Part shown: piece after piece, positions 36,182-44,134 of the stretch
Numbering within the stretch: position 1 is the first letter of the stretch
How the letters are laid out: each line of letters starts with the position of its first letter
Origin: VXMT01 sp965204835
GTDB taxonomy: Bacteria > Chloroflexota > Dehalococcoidia > UBA2979
DNA length: 64,000 nt
NCBI GenBank assembly: GCA_965204835.1
Contig: OZ242017.1
Span: 1,736,001 to 1,800,000, forward strand
Direction: 5' to 3'
Position numbers and translations under genes: made by a program
The notes under the pieces: generated by a model
Told to the model about the DNA's origin: nothing
Databases searched by the model: none
What the model saw: the letters and a program-made list of their open reading frames with translations, nothing else

Positions 36182-36724
36182 ATCGCGAAAGAACTGCGCA
36201 CCAACGAGCAGATACTCGTTCCGCGGGTTCGCGTCGTCCAGGACACCGAGCAACTGGGGATCATGGATACGCGCGAGGCGCAGCGCCTCGCCGACGAAGC
36301 CGACCTCGACCTGGTCGAGGTGGCGCCGGGCGCCGATCCGCCGGTGGTCCGGATCATGGACTACGGGAAGTACCGCTACGAGCAGTCCAAGCGGGAGCGC
36401 GAGTCCCGCAAGAGCTCGCGGCACTCCTCGTTGCGCGAGGTGCGGATGCGCGTCAAGATCGACGAGCACGACATCGCGTTCAAGGCGCGGACGGCGCGCA
36501 AGCTGCTGGACCAGGGCGACAAGGTGAAGATCTCCGTGATGTTCCGAGCGCGGGAGATCACGCACCCCGAGGTCGGCCGCGAGTTGCTCGACCGCTTCTA
36601 TGAGCGCATCAGTGATGTCGCGAACGTCGAGCGGCAGCCACACATGGAAGGGCGCACCCTGTCGATGGTGGTGATGCCCGACCCGAAGGCCGCACAGCGC
36701 GAGCAGGAAGCCGCGCCCGCGTAG
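36182..36724 (+). CDS. infC: Translation initiation factor IF-3, apparent ATC start codon
   Basis: IF-3 binds the 30S subunit and checks start codons. The protein has both domains: RTNEQILVPRVRVV with TREAQRLADEADLDLVEVAP, and KYRYEQSKRERE with LREVRMRVKIDEHDI and the VKISVMFRAREITHP strand. The best start is ATC at 36182-36184, 7 bases after GAGGAG (36169-36174), giving 180 residues, the normal size. No ATG, GTG or TTG fits between the promoter and this point. A rare start codon is a known autoregulation device for infC. Confidence 0.92.
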   Translation: MAKELRTNEQILVPRVRVVQDTEQLGIMDTREAQRLADEADLDLVEVAPGADPPVVRIMDYGKYRYEQSKRERESRKSSRHSSLREVRMRVKIDEHDIAFKARTARKLLDQGDKVKISVMFRAREITHPEVGRELLDRFYERISDVANVERQPHMEGRTLSMVVMPDPKAAQREQEAAPA

Positions 36725-36737
36725 GGAGACCCCGACC

Positions 36738-36932
36738 GTGCCGAAGATGAAGACCCACAAGGGGACGGCGAAGCGCGTCAAGATCTCCGGCCGCGGGAAG
36801 CTGCAGATGCGCGCGCACCACCTCAACAACAAGCGCATGAAGAAGCGCCGCACCAAGCTCGCCGCCCTGCGCGACATGCACGAGGTACACCCCACGCAGC
36901 GCAAGCGCATCCGCCGCCTGCTGGGCGTCTAG
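36738..36932 (+). CDS. rpmI: Large-subunit ribosomal protein bL35
   Basis: 64 residues from GTG 36738. MPKMKTHKGTAKRVKISGRG and the basic, helical remainder are typical of L35. It sits 13 bases behind infC in the conserved infC-rpmI-rplT operon and is very lysine- and arginine-rich, as expected for an rRNA-binding protein. Confidence 0.97.
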   Translation: MPKMKTHKGTAKRVKISGRGKLQMRAHHLNNKRMKKRRTKLAALRDMHEVHPTQRKRIRRLLGV

Positions 36933-36962
36933 CGCCCACCCGCACACCGAAGGACTCCACCG

Positions 36963-37322
36963 ATGCCTCGCACCCGTAACCGCGTACAGACACGCAACCG
37001 GCACAAGAAGATCATCGCGCGCGCCTCAGGGCACCGCGGCAAGCGCCACAAGAACTTCAAGGTCGCCAACGAGTCCGTCATGCACGCCATGCGCTACTCC
37101 ACCGACCACCGGCGCGACCGCAAGGGTGACTTCCGCCGGCTCTGGATCGTGCGCATCAACGCCGCGGCCCGCCTCCACGGCACCACCTACTCGCGCATGG
37201 TGAACGGCCTCAAGCGCGCAGGCGTCGAGGTCGACCGCAAGATGCTCGCCGACCTTGCCGTGCGCGAGCCGGACGCCTTCGGCGCCCTCGCGGAGCAGGC
37301 CAAGGCGGCCCTCGCCGCCTGA
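36963..37322 (+). CDS. rplT: Large-subunit ribosomal protein bL20
   Basis: 119 residues from ATG 36963 with AAGGA upstream. N-terminus RTRNRVQTRNRHKKIIARA, then GHRGKRHKNFKVANESVMHA, RRDRKGDFRRLWIVRINAA and ADLAVREPDAFGALAEQAK match L20. It binds 23S rRNA early in assembly and in other bacteria represses its own operon; no repressor site was identified here. Confidence 0.97.
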   Translation: MPRTRNRVQTRNRHKKIIARASGHRGKRHKNFKVANESVMHAMRYSTDHRRDRKGDFRRLWIVRINAAARLHGTTYSRMVNGLKRAGVEVDRKMLADLAVREPDAFGALAEQAKAALAA

Positions 37323-37428
37323 TCCACCCGACGCTCAACGATCGTAGGCCGCCATCACGCCCTTCGTAGCCGCCCGCTCACATCACCAACGGTCACTCGA
37401 GCGGTCAGTCGATTGAGCGGCCAGCTGC

Positions 37429-38391
37429 GTGCTGCCTGACCTCATCGTCACCGCCTTCGGGCTCGCCGCTCTCCTGGTCGGCGCGGCTCTCTTCGTGCGG
37501 TCGGCCTCGGCGCTCGGGGTGTGGCTGGGGCTCTCCCCCGTCATTATCGGCGCGACCGTGGTCGCGTTCGGGACTTCGGCGCCCGAGTTCCTGGTGAGCC
37601 TGCGGGCGTCCGTCTCCGACTCAGGGGGCCTCGCCGTGGGAAGCGTGGTGGGGTCGAACGTCACGAACGTAGCCGTGGTCCTGGGTCTCGCGGCGCTGCT
37701 GCGCCCGATCCGGTTCGATCCCTCGCTCCTCGGATGGGAGATGCCCGTCCTGATCGTCGCGACCGTTGCATTCATCGTGCTCGGGAGTTCGGGGACGCTC
37801 GGCCACCTCGGCGGCGCGGCGATGTTCCTCGGACTGCTCGCGTTCGTCGCGTATTCGCTGCGCGTGCGACCCCAGGTCGCTGCTCCGGGGGGCCGCCCCG
37901 AGCCGGCGGCGGACAGCGGCATGCACACCGCCGCCTGGGCGGGCGTGCAGTTGGCGGTCCTCGCGGCCGGGGTGATCGCTCTCGCCGGCGGCGCCTACTA
38001 CGCCGTGCTCGGCGCGACGCGCGTCGCGGCCGACATCGGGATGAGCGAACTCGCGATCGGGGCCACCGTCGTGGCGATTGGCACCAGCCTCCCGGAGGTG
38101 GCCACCAGCACCGTCGCCGCCGTCCGCGGCGAGTACGAGATTGCGACCGCGAACGTCGTCGGCTCGAACATCTTCAACCTGCTGGGCGTGATCGGGCTGG
38201 CCGGCGCGATTGGAACCCTTCCGGTCGATGCGAGCCTGTACCGCTTTGAGATCCCCGCCCTTGCGGCCTCAACTGTCGTCCTGCTGTTGCTGGCCTGGCC
38301 CCGAGGTCGCGTCGGGTGGGTCGGCGGGCTTGGGCTCCTCGTCGCATACGCCGCGTTTGTCGGCGTCGTGCTTGCGCGCGGTGGGAGTTGA
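37429..38391 (+). CDS. Calcium/sodium antiporter, CaCA family (YrbG type)
   Basis: 320 residues from GTG 37429 with about ten hydrophobic segments in two inverted halves. Each half carries the alpha repeat with ion-binding Glu: IGATVVAFGTSAPEFLVSL near residue 40 and IGATVVAIGTSLPEVATS near residue 208, each followed by a GSVVGSNVTNV or NVVGSNIFNLLG segment. It should export Ca2+ in exchange for Na+ or K+. A cell that displays a large calcium-binding-type surface protein may profit from it, but that is speculation. Confidence 0.92.
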   Translation: MLPDLIVTAFGLAALLVGAALFVRSASALGVWLGLSPVIIGATVVAFGTSAPEFLVSLRASVSDSGGLAVGSVVGSNVTNVAVVLGLAALLRPIRFDPSLLGWEMPVLIVATVAFIVLGSSGTLGHLGGAAMFLGLLAFVAYSLRVRPQVAAPGGRPEPAADSGMHTAAWAGVQLAVLAAGVIALAGGAYYAVLGATRVAADIGMSELAIGATVVAIGTSLPEVATSTVAAVRGEYEIATANVVGSNIFNLLGVIGLAGAIGTLPVDASLYRFEIPALAASTVVLLLLAWPRGRVGWVGGLGLLVAYAAFVGVVLARGGS

Positions 38392-38597
38392 CCCGATCGC
38401 ACAGCGCGGGCGCCCCGCGACCACGACCGAGGTGTCCCGCACCCGTGTCCGACGCAGCCTCTGATCCCCCGCCCCCGTCTGCGGGGTAGCGGGCCAGTGT
38501 GACAGGGTCTCCGAGCGCCCGAGCCCCCAGGCCCTCACCCCCCATTCGCTTCCGAAGCCGGGAGAGGGAGTCGGACCCGAGGGGAGGGCCCCCCGGC

Positions 38598-39323
38598 CTA
38601 CTCGAAGCGCCGCGCGTCTTCCGCCGCGTAGGCGGCCACGAGCTGGTCCGCCCGGCCAGCCGCCTCGATGCGCTCGACCACGTCGGCGAGCTGGCCCGCC
38701 GGGATCGCGCACGTCATCTCCGAGTTGGGCATGGCGGTGCGCACGCGGCTGAGCTGGCAGCCGACGCTGGCGGCGGCGACGCCCTGCTCCTTGGCCATCG
38801 CGATGATGTGGCACTGCGGCTTGCCCTGCATGCTCAGCTCCGGCAGCCCGTCGGAGAGCACCATCAGCTGCCGCCCGGTCACGCGCAGCAGCACCACGTC
38901 CGGGTCGATCGGCGTCTCCGCCAGCGGGCCGTAGGTCACGGCGCCCGGCTGCTCGGTGACGACCGGGATCTGCGGCACCACCTCGAGCGTCACCCAGCCC
39001 GACTCCAGCAGCGCCGCGACATCCGAGTTGCCCGCGACGTCGTCGAGGGCCTTGAAGCCGTGCGTCATGCTCCCGACGCTGCAGTTCGCGTGGTCCTCAG
39101 CGACGGTCGAGAACGTGCTGTCGGCGGACTTCATCCAGAACACGCAGCCCGCCGGCACGCGGCCCGTGCGGCCGTCCGGCATCGCCTCGGGCATCGGCTC
39201 CTCGAACGCGTCGACGCCCTCGGGGCGCTCGGCGCTGAACGTGATGGCGATCGGCGCGATGTCGGTCCCGACGCTCGTCATGAGCCGCTGCGACAGCGCC
39301 TGCCAGTCCTGAGTCGTGGCCAT
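38598..39323 (-). CDS. DUF169 family protein
   Basis: 241 residues from the ATG at 39321-39323 (AAGGGG upstream). The fold is recognised by DWQALSQRLMTSVGTDIAPIAI, AGCVFWMKSADSTFSTVAEDHANCSVG, PDVVLLRVTGRQLMVLSDGL and a late ASVGCQLSRVRTAMPNSEMTC. DUF169 proteins are found in anaerobes and deep-branching bacteria, often with conserved cysteines; function is unknown. The stretch from 38392 to 38597 before it holds no gene. Confidence 0.85.
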   Translation of the reverse strand: MATTQDWQALSQRLMTSVGTDIAPIAITFSAERPEGVDAFEEPMPEAMPDGRTGRVPAGCVFWMKSADSTFSTVAEDHANCSVGSMTHGFKALDDVAGNSDVAALLESGWVTLEVVPQIPVVTEQPGAVTYGPLAETPIDPDVVLLRVTGRQLMVLSDGLPELSMQGKPQCHIIAMAKEQGVAAASVGCQLSRVRTAMPNSEMTCAIPAGQLADVVERIEAAGRADQLVAAYAAEDARRFE

Positions 39324-39432
39324 GAAATTCCCCTTCAAGCGCCGCCCTGGGGCGACGCGGTCTCAACATCAGGTTGGGCGACTATAGGCACAGCCGGACC
39401 GTACGTGCCGAGGGCGTCCTGGGGCGGCAGAC

Positions 39433-41850
39433 TCAGGCGCGGATCTCGGCCCCGAGTTCGCGCGCGAGGCGGTTCACGAGGCGGCCCTGCTCGCGGTTCG
39501 CGTCCTCGGTCGTGAGCGTGCGGTCGAGGGCCTGGTAGCGGATCGCGAAGGCGATCGACTTCTTGCCCGCGGGCAGCTGCTCGCCCCGGTACACGTCGAA
39601 CACGCGCGCCTCGGCGACGAGCCGCGACTGCTCGATGCGCGACTGCAGCTCGCCCGCAGCCACGTCGTCGTCGACGACGAGCGCCAGGTCCTGCTCGACG
39701 GCCGGGAAGCGCGACACCGGCTCCGCGCCGCGGCGCGGCGGCATGGCGTCGAGGAGCGCCGCGAGGTCGACCTCGAACAGCGCCACGGGCCGCTCCACCT
39801 CGAACGCCTCGAGGGTGTCCGGGTGCACCTCGCCCAGCACGCCGACCGGCGCGCCGCCGACACTCAGGCGCGCAGAGCGCCCGGCCTGGAGGCCGTGCTC
39901 CTCGGCCGGTTCGTACTCGAAGTCCACGCCGAGCCGCTGGCCCAGCTCCTCGACCACGCCCTTCGCGTCGAAGAAGTCGAGCGCCCGGTCCGTCGAGGCG
40001 CCCCAGCGGTCGCGGTCGCCGCCGCACAGCGCGCCCGTGACCACCTCGCGCTCCGCGGGGAGCGGGCCGCCGGCGTCGCGGCGCGGGGCGTAGACGCGGC
40101 CCGCCTCGAAGATCGCGATCTCGTCCGCGCCCGCGCGCAGGTTGCGGTCGACGGTTTCGAGCAGCGAGTGGCGCAGCGAGGTGCGCAGCACCTCGTGGTC
40201 CGAGGAGAGCGTGTTGCGCAGCCGCAGCGGCGGGTTCGCGTCGAGGTCCCCGGCGGGCTGGACGCGGCGCAGCACCTCGTCGGTGGTGAGCGAGTAGCTG
40301 ATCGTCTCCTGCAGGCCCGCGGCGGCGAGGGCGCGGCGCACCCGTTCGCGCAGCTCGTGCTCGGGCGCGGGCTCGTGCAGCGGCACGCGGCCGCGCACCG
40401 TCGTGGCCGGCAGCCGGTCGTAGCCCGCGATACGCACGACCTCCTCGGCGACGTCGTCTGGGATCGCCACGTCCGTGCGCCACCATGGGGCGGTCACCTC
40501 GAAGTCCGCGCCGTCGCGGGCGACCGTGAAGCCGAGGGCGCGGAGGGCGGACTCGACCTCGTCGTTGGGGACGTGGAAGCCGAGCAGGGTGTCAAGGCGG
40601 TCACGCGTGAGCGTGACGCGCGACTCGGCCTGCGGACGCGGGTAGACATCGACGACGCCACGGCGCGCGGTGCCGCCGCAGACCTCGACGAGCAGCTGCG
40701 TCGCGCGCTGTGACGCACGCAGCGCCAGCTCCGGCGCGAGGCCGCGCTCGAAGCGCGACGACGCCTCGCTGCGCAGCCGCAGCCGCGTCGAGGTGCGACG
40801 GATGCTCGCGGGGTCGAACTGCGCGGCCTCCAGCAGCACGCGCGTCGTGCCCTCGGCGACCTCGCTGTCCAGGCCGCCCATCACGCCGGCGAGGGCGATC
40901 GGGCCGCTGTCGTCGGTGATGAGCAGGGTGTCGGTCGTCAGCTCGCGGTCCTCGCCGTCGAGGGTCGTGAGGCGCTCACCCTCGCGCGCGAGCCGCACGA
41001 CGATCGTGCCGATGATCTCGTCGGCGTCGAAGGCGTGGAGCGGGTTGCCGAGCTCCAGCATCACGTAGTTCGTGACGTCGACGACGTTGTTGATCGGGCG
41101 CTGCCCCGCCGCGCGCAGGCGCTCCTGCATCCACTGCGGCGAGGGCCCGACCGTGACGCCCTCGACGACCGTGGCGGTGTAGCGCGCGCACAGGTCGGGG
41201 TCGTCGATGGCGACCGAGGCCGCCTCGTGTACGTCGGCGTCGCCCTCGTCGTACTCGCCGCCGTGCGGCAGCACCGGCGAGCCGATGATCGCGCCGGTCT
41301 CACGCGCGATGCCGACCATGTTCATCATGTCGGCCCGGTTCGGCCACGTATGCACGTCGAGCACCACGTCGCCGAGGTAGTCGGCGAGCGGCCGCCCCAC
41401 GGGCGCGTCGGCGGGCAGTTCGAGGATGCCCTCGTGCTCGTCGGAGAGGCCGAGCTCGCGCTCGGACAGCACCATCCCCGCCGACTCGACGCCGCGGATC
41501 GTCGCGGGCTTGAGCGTCGACCGCTCGCCGTTGCGCGGATCGATCAGCTCCGCGCCCTCGCGCGCGAAGGCGACGCGCTGCCCGGCGGCGACGTTCGGCG
41601 CGCCGCACACGACGGTGCGAGGCTCGCCCGCGCCGTACTCGACCGTCGCCAGCTTGAGGCGGTCGGCGTTGGGGTGCGGGTCGACTGAGAGCACCGCGGC
41701 GACCGTGACCAGGTCGCGGCTCCAGTCGCCGATGCGCTCGATGCCCTCGACCTCGGCCGAGGCCATCGTGAGCCGCTCGGCGAACGCCTCGACGTCCAGG
41801 TCGTCGGGGAGTTCGACGTAATCGCGCAGCCACTTGAGGGAGACGAGCAT
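39433..41850 (-). CDS. pheT: Phenylalanyl-tRNA synthetase beta subunit
   Basis: 805 residues. Domains in order: N-terminal SLKWLRDYVELP, tRNA-binding EMAP-like domain (AVLSVDPHPNADRLKLATV, near residue 55), B3/B4 editing domain (INNVVDVTNYVMLELGNPLHAFD), B5 domain, catalytic-like core, and the C-terminal anticodon-binding domain (RTLTTEDANREQGRLVNRLARELGAEIRA, broken as RTLTTEDANREQGR and LVNRLARELG). It acts as the alpha2beta2 enzyme with PheS. A VOC gene separates it from pheS. Confidence 0.97.
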   Translation of the reverse strand: MLVSLKWLRDYVELPDDLDVEAFAERLTMASAEVEGIERIGDWSRDLVTVAAVLSVDPHPNADRLKLATVEYGAGEPRTVVCGAPNVAAGQRVAFAREGAELIDPRNGERSTLKPATIRGVESAGMVLSERELGLSDEHEGILELPADAPVGRPLADYLGDVVLDVHTWPNRADMMNMVGIARETGAIIGSPVLPHGGEYDEGDADVHEAASVAIDDPDLCARYTATVVEGVTVGPSPQWMQERLRAAGQRPINNVVDVTNYVMLELGNPLHAFDADEIIGTIVVRLAREGERLTTLDGEDRELTTDTLLITDDSGPIALAGVMGGLDSEVAEGTTRVLLEAAQFDPASIRRTSTRLRLRSEASSRFERGLAPELALRASQRATQLLVEVCGGTARRGVVDVYPRPQAESRVTLTRDRLDTLLGFHVPNDEVESALRALGFTVARDGADFEVTAPWWRTDVAIPDDVAEEVVRIAGYDRLPATTVRGRVPLHEPAPEHELRERVRRALAAAGLQETISYSLTTDEVLRRVQPAGDLDANPPLRLRNTLSSDHEVLRTSLRHSLLETVDRNLRAGADEIAIFEAGRVYAPRRDAGGPLPAEREVVTGALCGGDRDRWGASTDRALDFFDAKGVVEELGQRLGVDFEYEPAEEHGLQAGRSARLSVGGAPVGVLGEVHPDTLEAFEVERPVALFEVDLAALLDAMPPRRGAEPVSRFPAVEQDLALVVDDDVAAGELQSRIEQSRLVAEARVFDVYRGEQLPAGKKSIAFAIRYQALDRTLTTEDANREQGRLVNRLARELGAEIRA

Positions 41851-41865
41851 GTGCGTGAGCTCCGG

Positions 41866-42300
41866 CTAGAACTGGTCGAAGAGGATCGAGTTGCCGTCTG
41901 GGTCCTCGAGGACGATGTGGGCTGGGCCCTCGTCCTCCGTGGCGGGGAGCGCCACCGCCGGGTCGTGGCCCTCGGGCATCTCGTGCAGCAGCTCGGTCTC
42001 GACGCCGCGCTCGGCGAGGCGGGCCTGCACGGCGCGCACATCGGGCGGGTTGAAGGTCAGGATGTTGCCCTCGAACATCCCCTCGAAGAGGCCAATCATC
42101 GCGCCGCCCTGGCGCATGATCATCCAGCCCTCGCCGCCCCCGAGCGGCTCGAAGCCGAGCTGCTCGTAGAACGCCTGCGAGACCGCGAGGTCGCTCACGG
42201 CGAGGCTCACCGAGAAGTAGCCGAGGTTCGGGTCGCCCGCGGGCGGCGGCTCGGGCGGCGTGACGTCGCCTTCCGGCTCTCCCGAGTCAGCAGTGGTCAT
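41866..42300 (-). CDS. VOC-family (glyoxalase/bleomycin-resistance type) protein between pheS and pheT
   Basis: 144 residues from the ATG at 42298-42300. After a Pro-rich N-terminus the VOC fold is visible: FSVSLAVSDLAVSQAFYEQLGFEPLGG, GWMIMRQGGAMIGLFEGMF, VRAVQARLAERGVETELL and a terminal VLEDPDGNSILFDQF. The first usual metal His is replaced (SLAVSD instead of SLHVSD), so it may bind a ligand without metal catalysis. It lies 2 bases from pheS and 15 from pheT. Confidence 0.85.
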   Translation of the reverse strand: MTTADSGEPEGDVTPPEPPPAGDPNLGYFSVSLAVSDLAVSQAFYEQLGFEPLGGGEGWMIMRQGGAMIGLFEGMFEGNILTFNPPDVRAVQARLAERGVETELLHEMPEGHDPAVALPATEDEGPAHIVLEDPDGNSILFDQF

Positions 42301-42302
42301 CG

Positions 42303-43361
42303 TCACACCGCCTGGAACTGGCGCAGGAAGCGCAGGTCGTTCGCGTAGAAGTTGCGGATGTCGTCGATGTCATGGCGCAGCATCGCGATGCGCTCGACGC
42401 CCATCCCGGCGGCGAACCCCGTATAGCGCTCGGTGTCGATGCCCGACGCCTCGAGCACCTCGGGGTGCACCATCCCGGCGCCGAGGATCTCGAGCCACCC
42501 GCTGCCGCGGCAGACCGCGCACGACGCGTCGTCGCCGGGGCAGGCGAAGCAGTCCACGGCCACCTCGACGCCCGGCTCGACGAACGGGAAGTAGGAGTGG
42601 CGCAGCATCACGCGCCGCTCCGCGCCGAAGAGCTGGCGCGCGAACTCCCAGAGCGTGCCCTTGAGGTCGGCCAGCGAGACGCCCTCGTCGACGGCGAGCA
42701 GCTCGACCTGCGTCAGCATCCACTCGTGCGTGGCGTCGGTGGCCTCGTAGCGGTAGCAGCGGCCCGGCACGGCGATGCGCACCGGCGGGCCGTGCTCGTC
42801 CAGGTAGCGGATCTGCATCGGCGAGGTGTGCGTGCGCAGCAGCATCGGCTGGCGCCCGTCGACCTCCTCGTCAAGCCAGAACGTGTCCCACATGTCGCGC
42901 GCAGGGTGGTCCTCGGGGATGCGCAGGCGCGTGAAGTTGTAGTCGTCGAGCTCGACCTCGGGGCCCTCGATGGTGGCGAAGCCCATGCGGGTGAAGGCGT
43001 CGAGGATGTCCTGCAGGGTCTGCGTGACGGGATGGAGCCCGCCGCTGCGGCGCCTGCGGCCCGGCAGCGTGACGTCGACGGCCCCGCTCGCGAGCGCGGC
43101 CGCGCGCGCCGCGGCCCGCAACTCCTCCTGCCGCGCCTCCAGCGCCGCCTCCAAGTCGCGCTTGAGCTCATTGGCCGCGCGCCCGGCGGCCCGGCGCTCC
43201 TCGGCCGGAAGCTCGGAGAGCCCTCGCAGCACCGCGGTCAGCGACCCCGACCGCCCGAGGGTGGCGACGCGCCACGCCTCGACGGCGTCCTCGTCCCCTG
43301 CCGCGGCGAGGGCGTCGCGGGCGTCAGCGGCGAGGGCGTCGAGGTTGGGGGTGGGGGCCAT
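42303..43361 (-). CDS. pheS: Phenylalanyl-tRNA synthetase alpha subunit
   Basis: 352 residues from the ATG at 43359-43361. The N-terminal coiled coil is followed by the class II core: HPVTQTLQDILDAFTRMGF, HPARDMWDTFW, HTSPMQIRYL, motif 2 GRCYRYEATDATHEWMLTQVE (broken here as GRCYRYEATDATHE), the cysteine loop CFACPGDDASCAVCRGSGWLE, and motif 3 FAAGMGVERIAMLRH. It makes the aminoacyl adenylate. Its first 30 codons and upstream region are duplicated about 690 bases away. Confidence 0.97.
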   Translation of the reverse strand: MAPTPNLDALAADARDALAAAGDEDAVEAWRVATLGRSGSLTAVLRGLSELPAEERRAAGRAANELKRDLEAALEARQEELRAAARAAALASGAVDVTLPGRRRRSGGLHPVTQTLQDILDAFTRMGFATIEGPEVELDDYNFTRLRIPEDHPARDMWDTFWLDEEVDGRQPMLLRTHTSPMQIRYLDEHGPPVRIAVPGRCYRYEATDATHEWMLTQVELLAVDEGVSLADLKGTLWEFARQLFGAERRVMLRHSYFPFVEPGVEVAVDCFACPGDDASCAVCRGSGWLEILGAGMVHPEVLEASGIDTERYTGFAAGMGVERIAMLRHDIDDIRNFYANDLRFLRQFQAV

Positions 43362-43396
43362 GTGGGGAGTGTCGCGCGGGTGGCGGGTGCGGGCAA
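43264..43396. repeat. Direct repeat copy 1: pheS 5' end and upstream region
   Basis: 133 bp covering the first 33 codons of intact pheS plus 35 bases upstream. It matches 43952-44084 with 7 mismatches and no gaps. Together the two copies flank hicB and hicA. Confidence 0.95.
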
Positions 43397-43423
43397 CGCG
43401 ACACGCCGGCAGGCGAGCGGCGG

Positions 43424-43702
43424 TCAGTCCTCGTACCGCAGCGGGCGAGCAAGGCCTTCCGCGCCCGTCGGTGCCGGGATGGGCCGCCCCTGCTCAAGCT
43501 CGGACTCGATCCACGAGGCCATGGCGTCCTCGATGTTCGAGGCGGCCTCGGCGGCCGAGGCGCCGCCGGAGAAGCACCCGGGGAACTCGATGACCTGGGC
43601 GGAGTAGGTCCCCTCGGGGTCGCGGGTGACGACGAGCGTGTACGCGCCGCGCATGATCTCGCTCACGCGCGGATCCTGGACGCCGGTCGTTAAACTAGTC
43701 AC
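43424..43702 (-). CDS. hicB: HicB-family antitoxin
   Basis: 92 residues from the GTG at 43700-43702, overlapping hicA by 8 bases. The fold is the partial RNase H-like HicB domain: AYTLVVTRDPEGTYSAQVIEFPGCFSGGAS (broken as VTRDPEGTYSAQVIEFPGC), then EAASNIEDAMASWIESELEQGRPIPAP. No helix-turn-helix or ribbon-helix-helix follows, so it may neutralise HicA without strong DNA binding. A later start at MRGAY (43654) is possible. Confidence 0.9.
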   Translation of the reverse strand: MTSLTTGVQDPRVSEIMRGAYTLVVTRDPEGTYSAQVIEFPGCFSGGASAAEAASNIEDAMASWIESELEQGRPIPAPTGAEGLARPLRYED

Positions 43703-43922
43703 GACTGCTCTCCTGCAACGCCTTGATGATACTCCTCGCGACGCCCGTCGTGAGCGTGACCGGGATGGTCAGCGTCCGGTACCCGGGCTTCACGTAGTGC
43801 ATGTGCCCGCCGCGCGTCCGCTGATACGTCCACCCGCAGGCCTCGGCAGCCCGGACGAGATCACGGCTGCGGAGATTGCCGACCCTCGCCCGCAGCGCCG
43901 CGAAGTCAACGTCTTCAGGCAC
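43695..43922 (-). CDS. hicA: HicA-family mRNA interferase toxin
   Basis: 75 residues from the GTG at 43920-43922. The double-stranded-RNA-binding-like fold is clear: SRDLVRAAEACGWTYQRTRGGHMHYVKPG with the active His in GGHMHY (broken here), then TLTIPVTLTTGVARSIIKALQ. It should cut mRNA during translation. The GTG overlaps the TGA of a truncated pheS-like reading frame upstream, and GGAGG is too close to the GTG to act well, so translation may depend on coupling. Confidence 0.9.
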   Translation of the reverse strand: MPEDVDFAALRARVGNLRSRDLVRAAEACGWTYQRTRGGHMHYVKPGYRTLTIPVTLTTGVARSIIKALQESSRD

Positions 43923-44049
43923 GCCTCCGCCAGTCCAGGACACGCACCGACGCGACACGCCACGCCTCGACGCAGTCCTCGTCCCCGGCGGCGGCGAGGG
44001 CGTCGCGGGCGTCAGCGGCGAGGGCGTCGAGGTTGGGGGTGGGGGGCAT
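43915..44049 (-). pseudogene. Truncated pheS fragment ahead of hicA
   Basis: An ATG at 44047-44049 opens a 44-residue frame whose first 32 residues equal the PheS N-terminus (PPTPNLDALAADARDALAA..), then diverge (SVRVLDWRRRA) to a TGA at 43915-43917. This TGA overlaps the hicA GTG (GTGCCTGA). It is a by-product of the 133-bp duplication but may now act as a leader peptide. Confidence 0.8.
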
Positions 44050-44084
44050 GGGGGGAGTGTCGCGCGGGTGGCGGGTGCGGGCAA
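43952..44084. repeat. Direct repeat copy 2: duplicated pheS 5' end upstream of hicA
   Basis: 133 bp, about 95 percent identical to 43264-43396 and in the same orientation, with a spacing of 688 bp between copies. It brings a second pheS start region in front of hicA, and so probably the promoter that now drives hicAB. Confidence 0.95.
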
Positions 44085-44134
44085 TGTGAGGCATGGGTCA
44101 CCCACTGCCCGTTGCGCGCTGACTCGAGTCAGCG

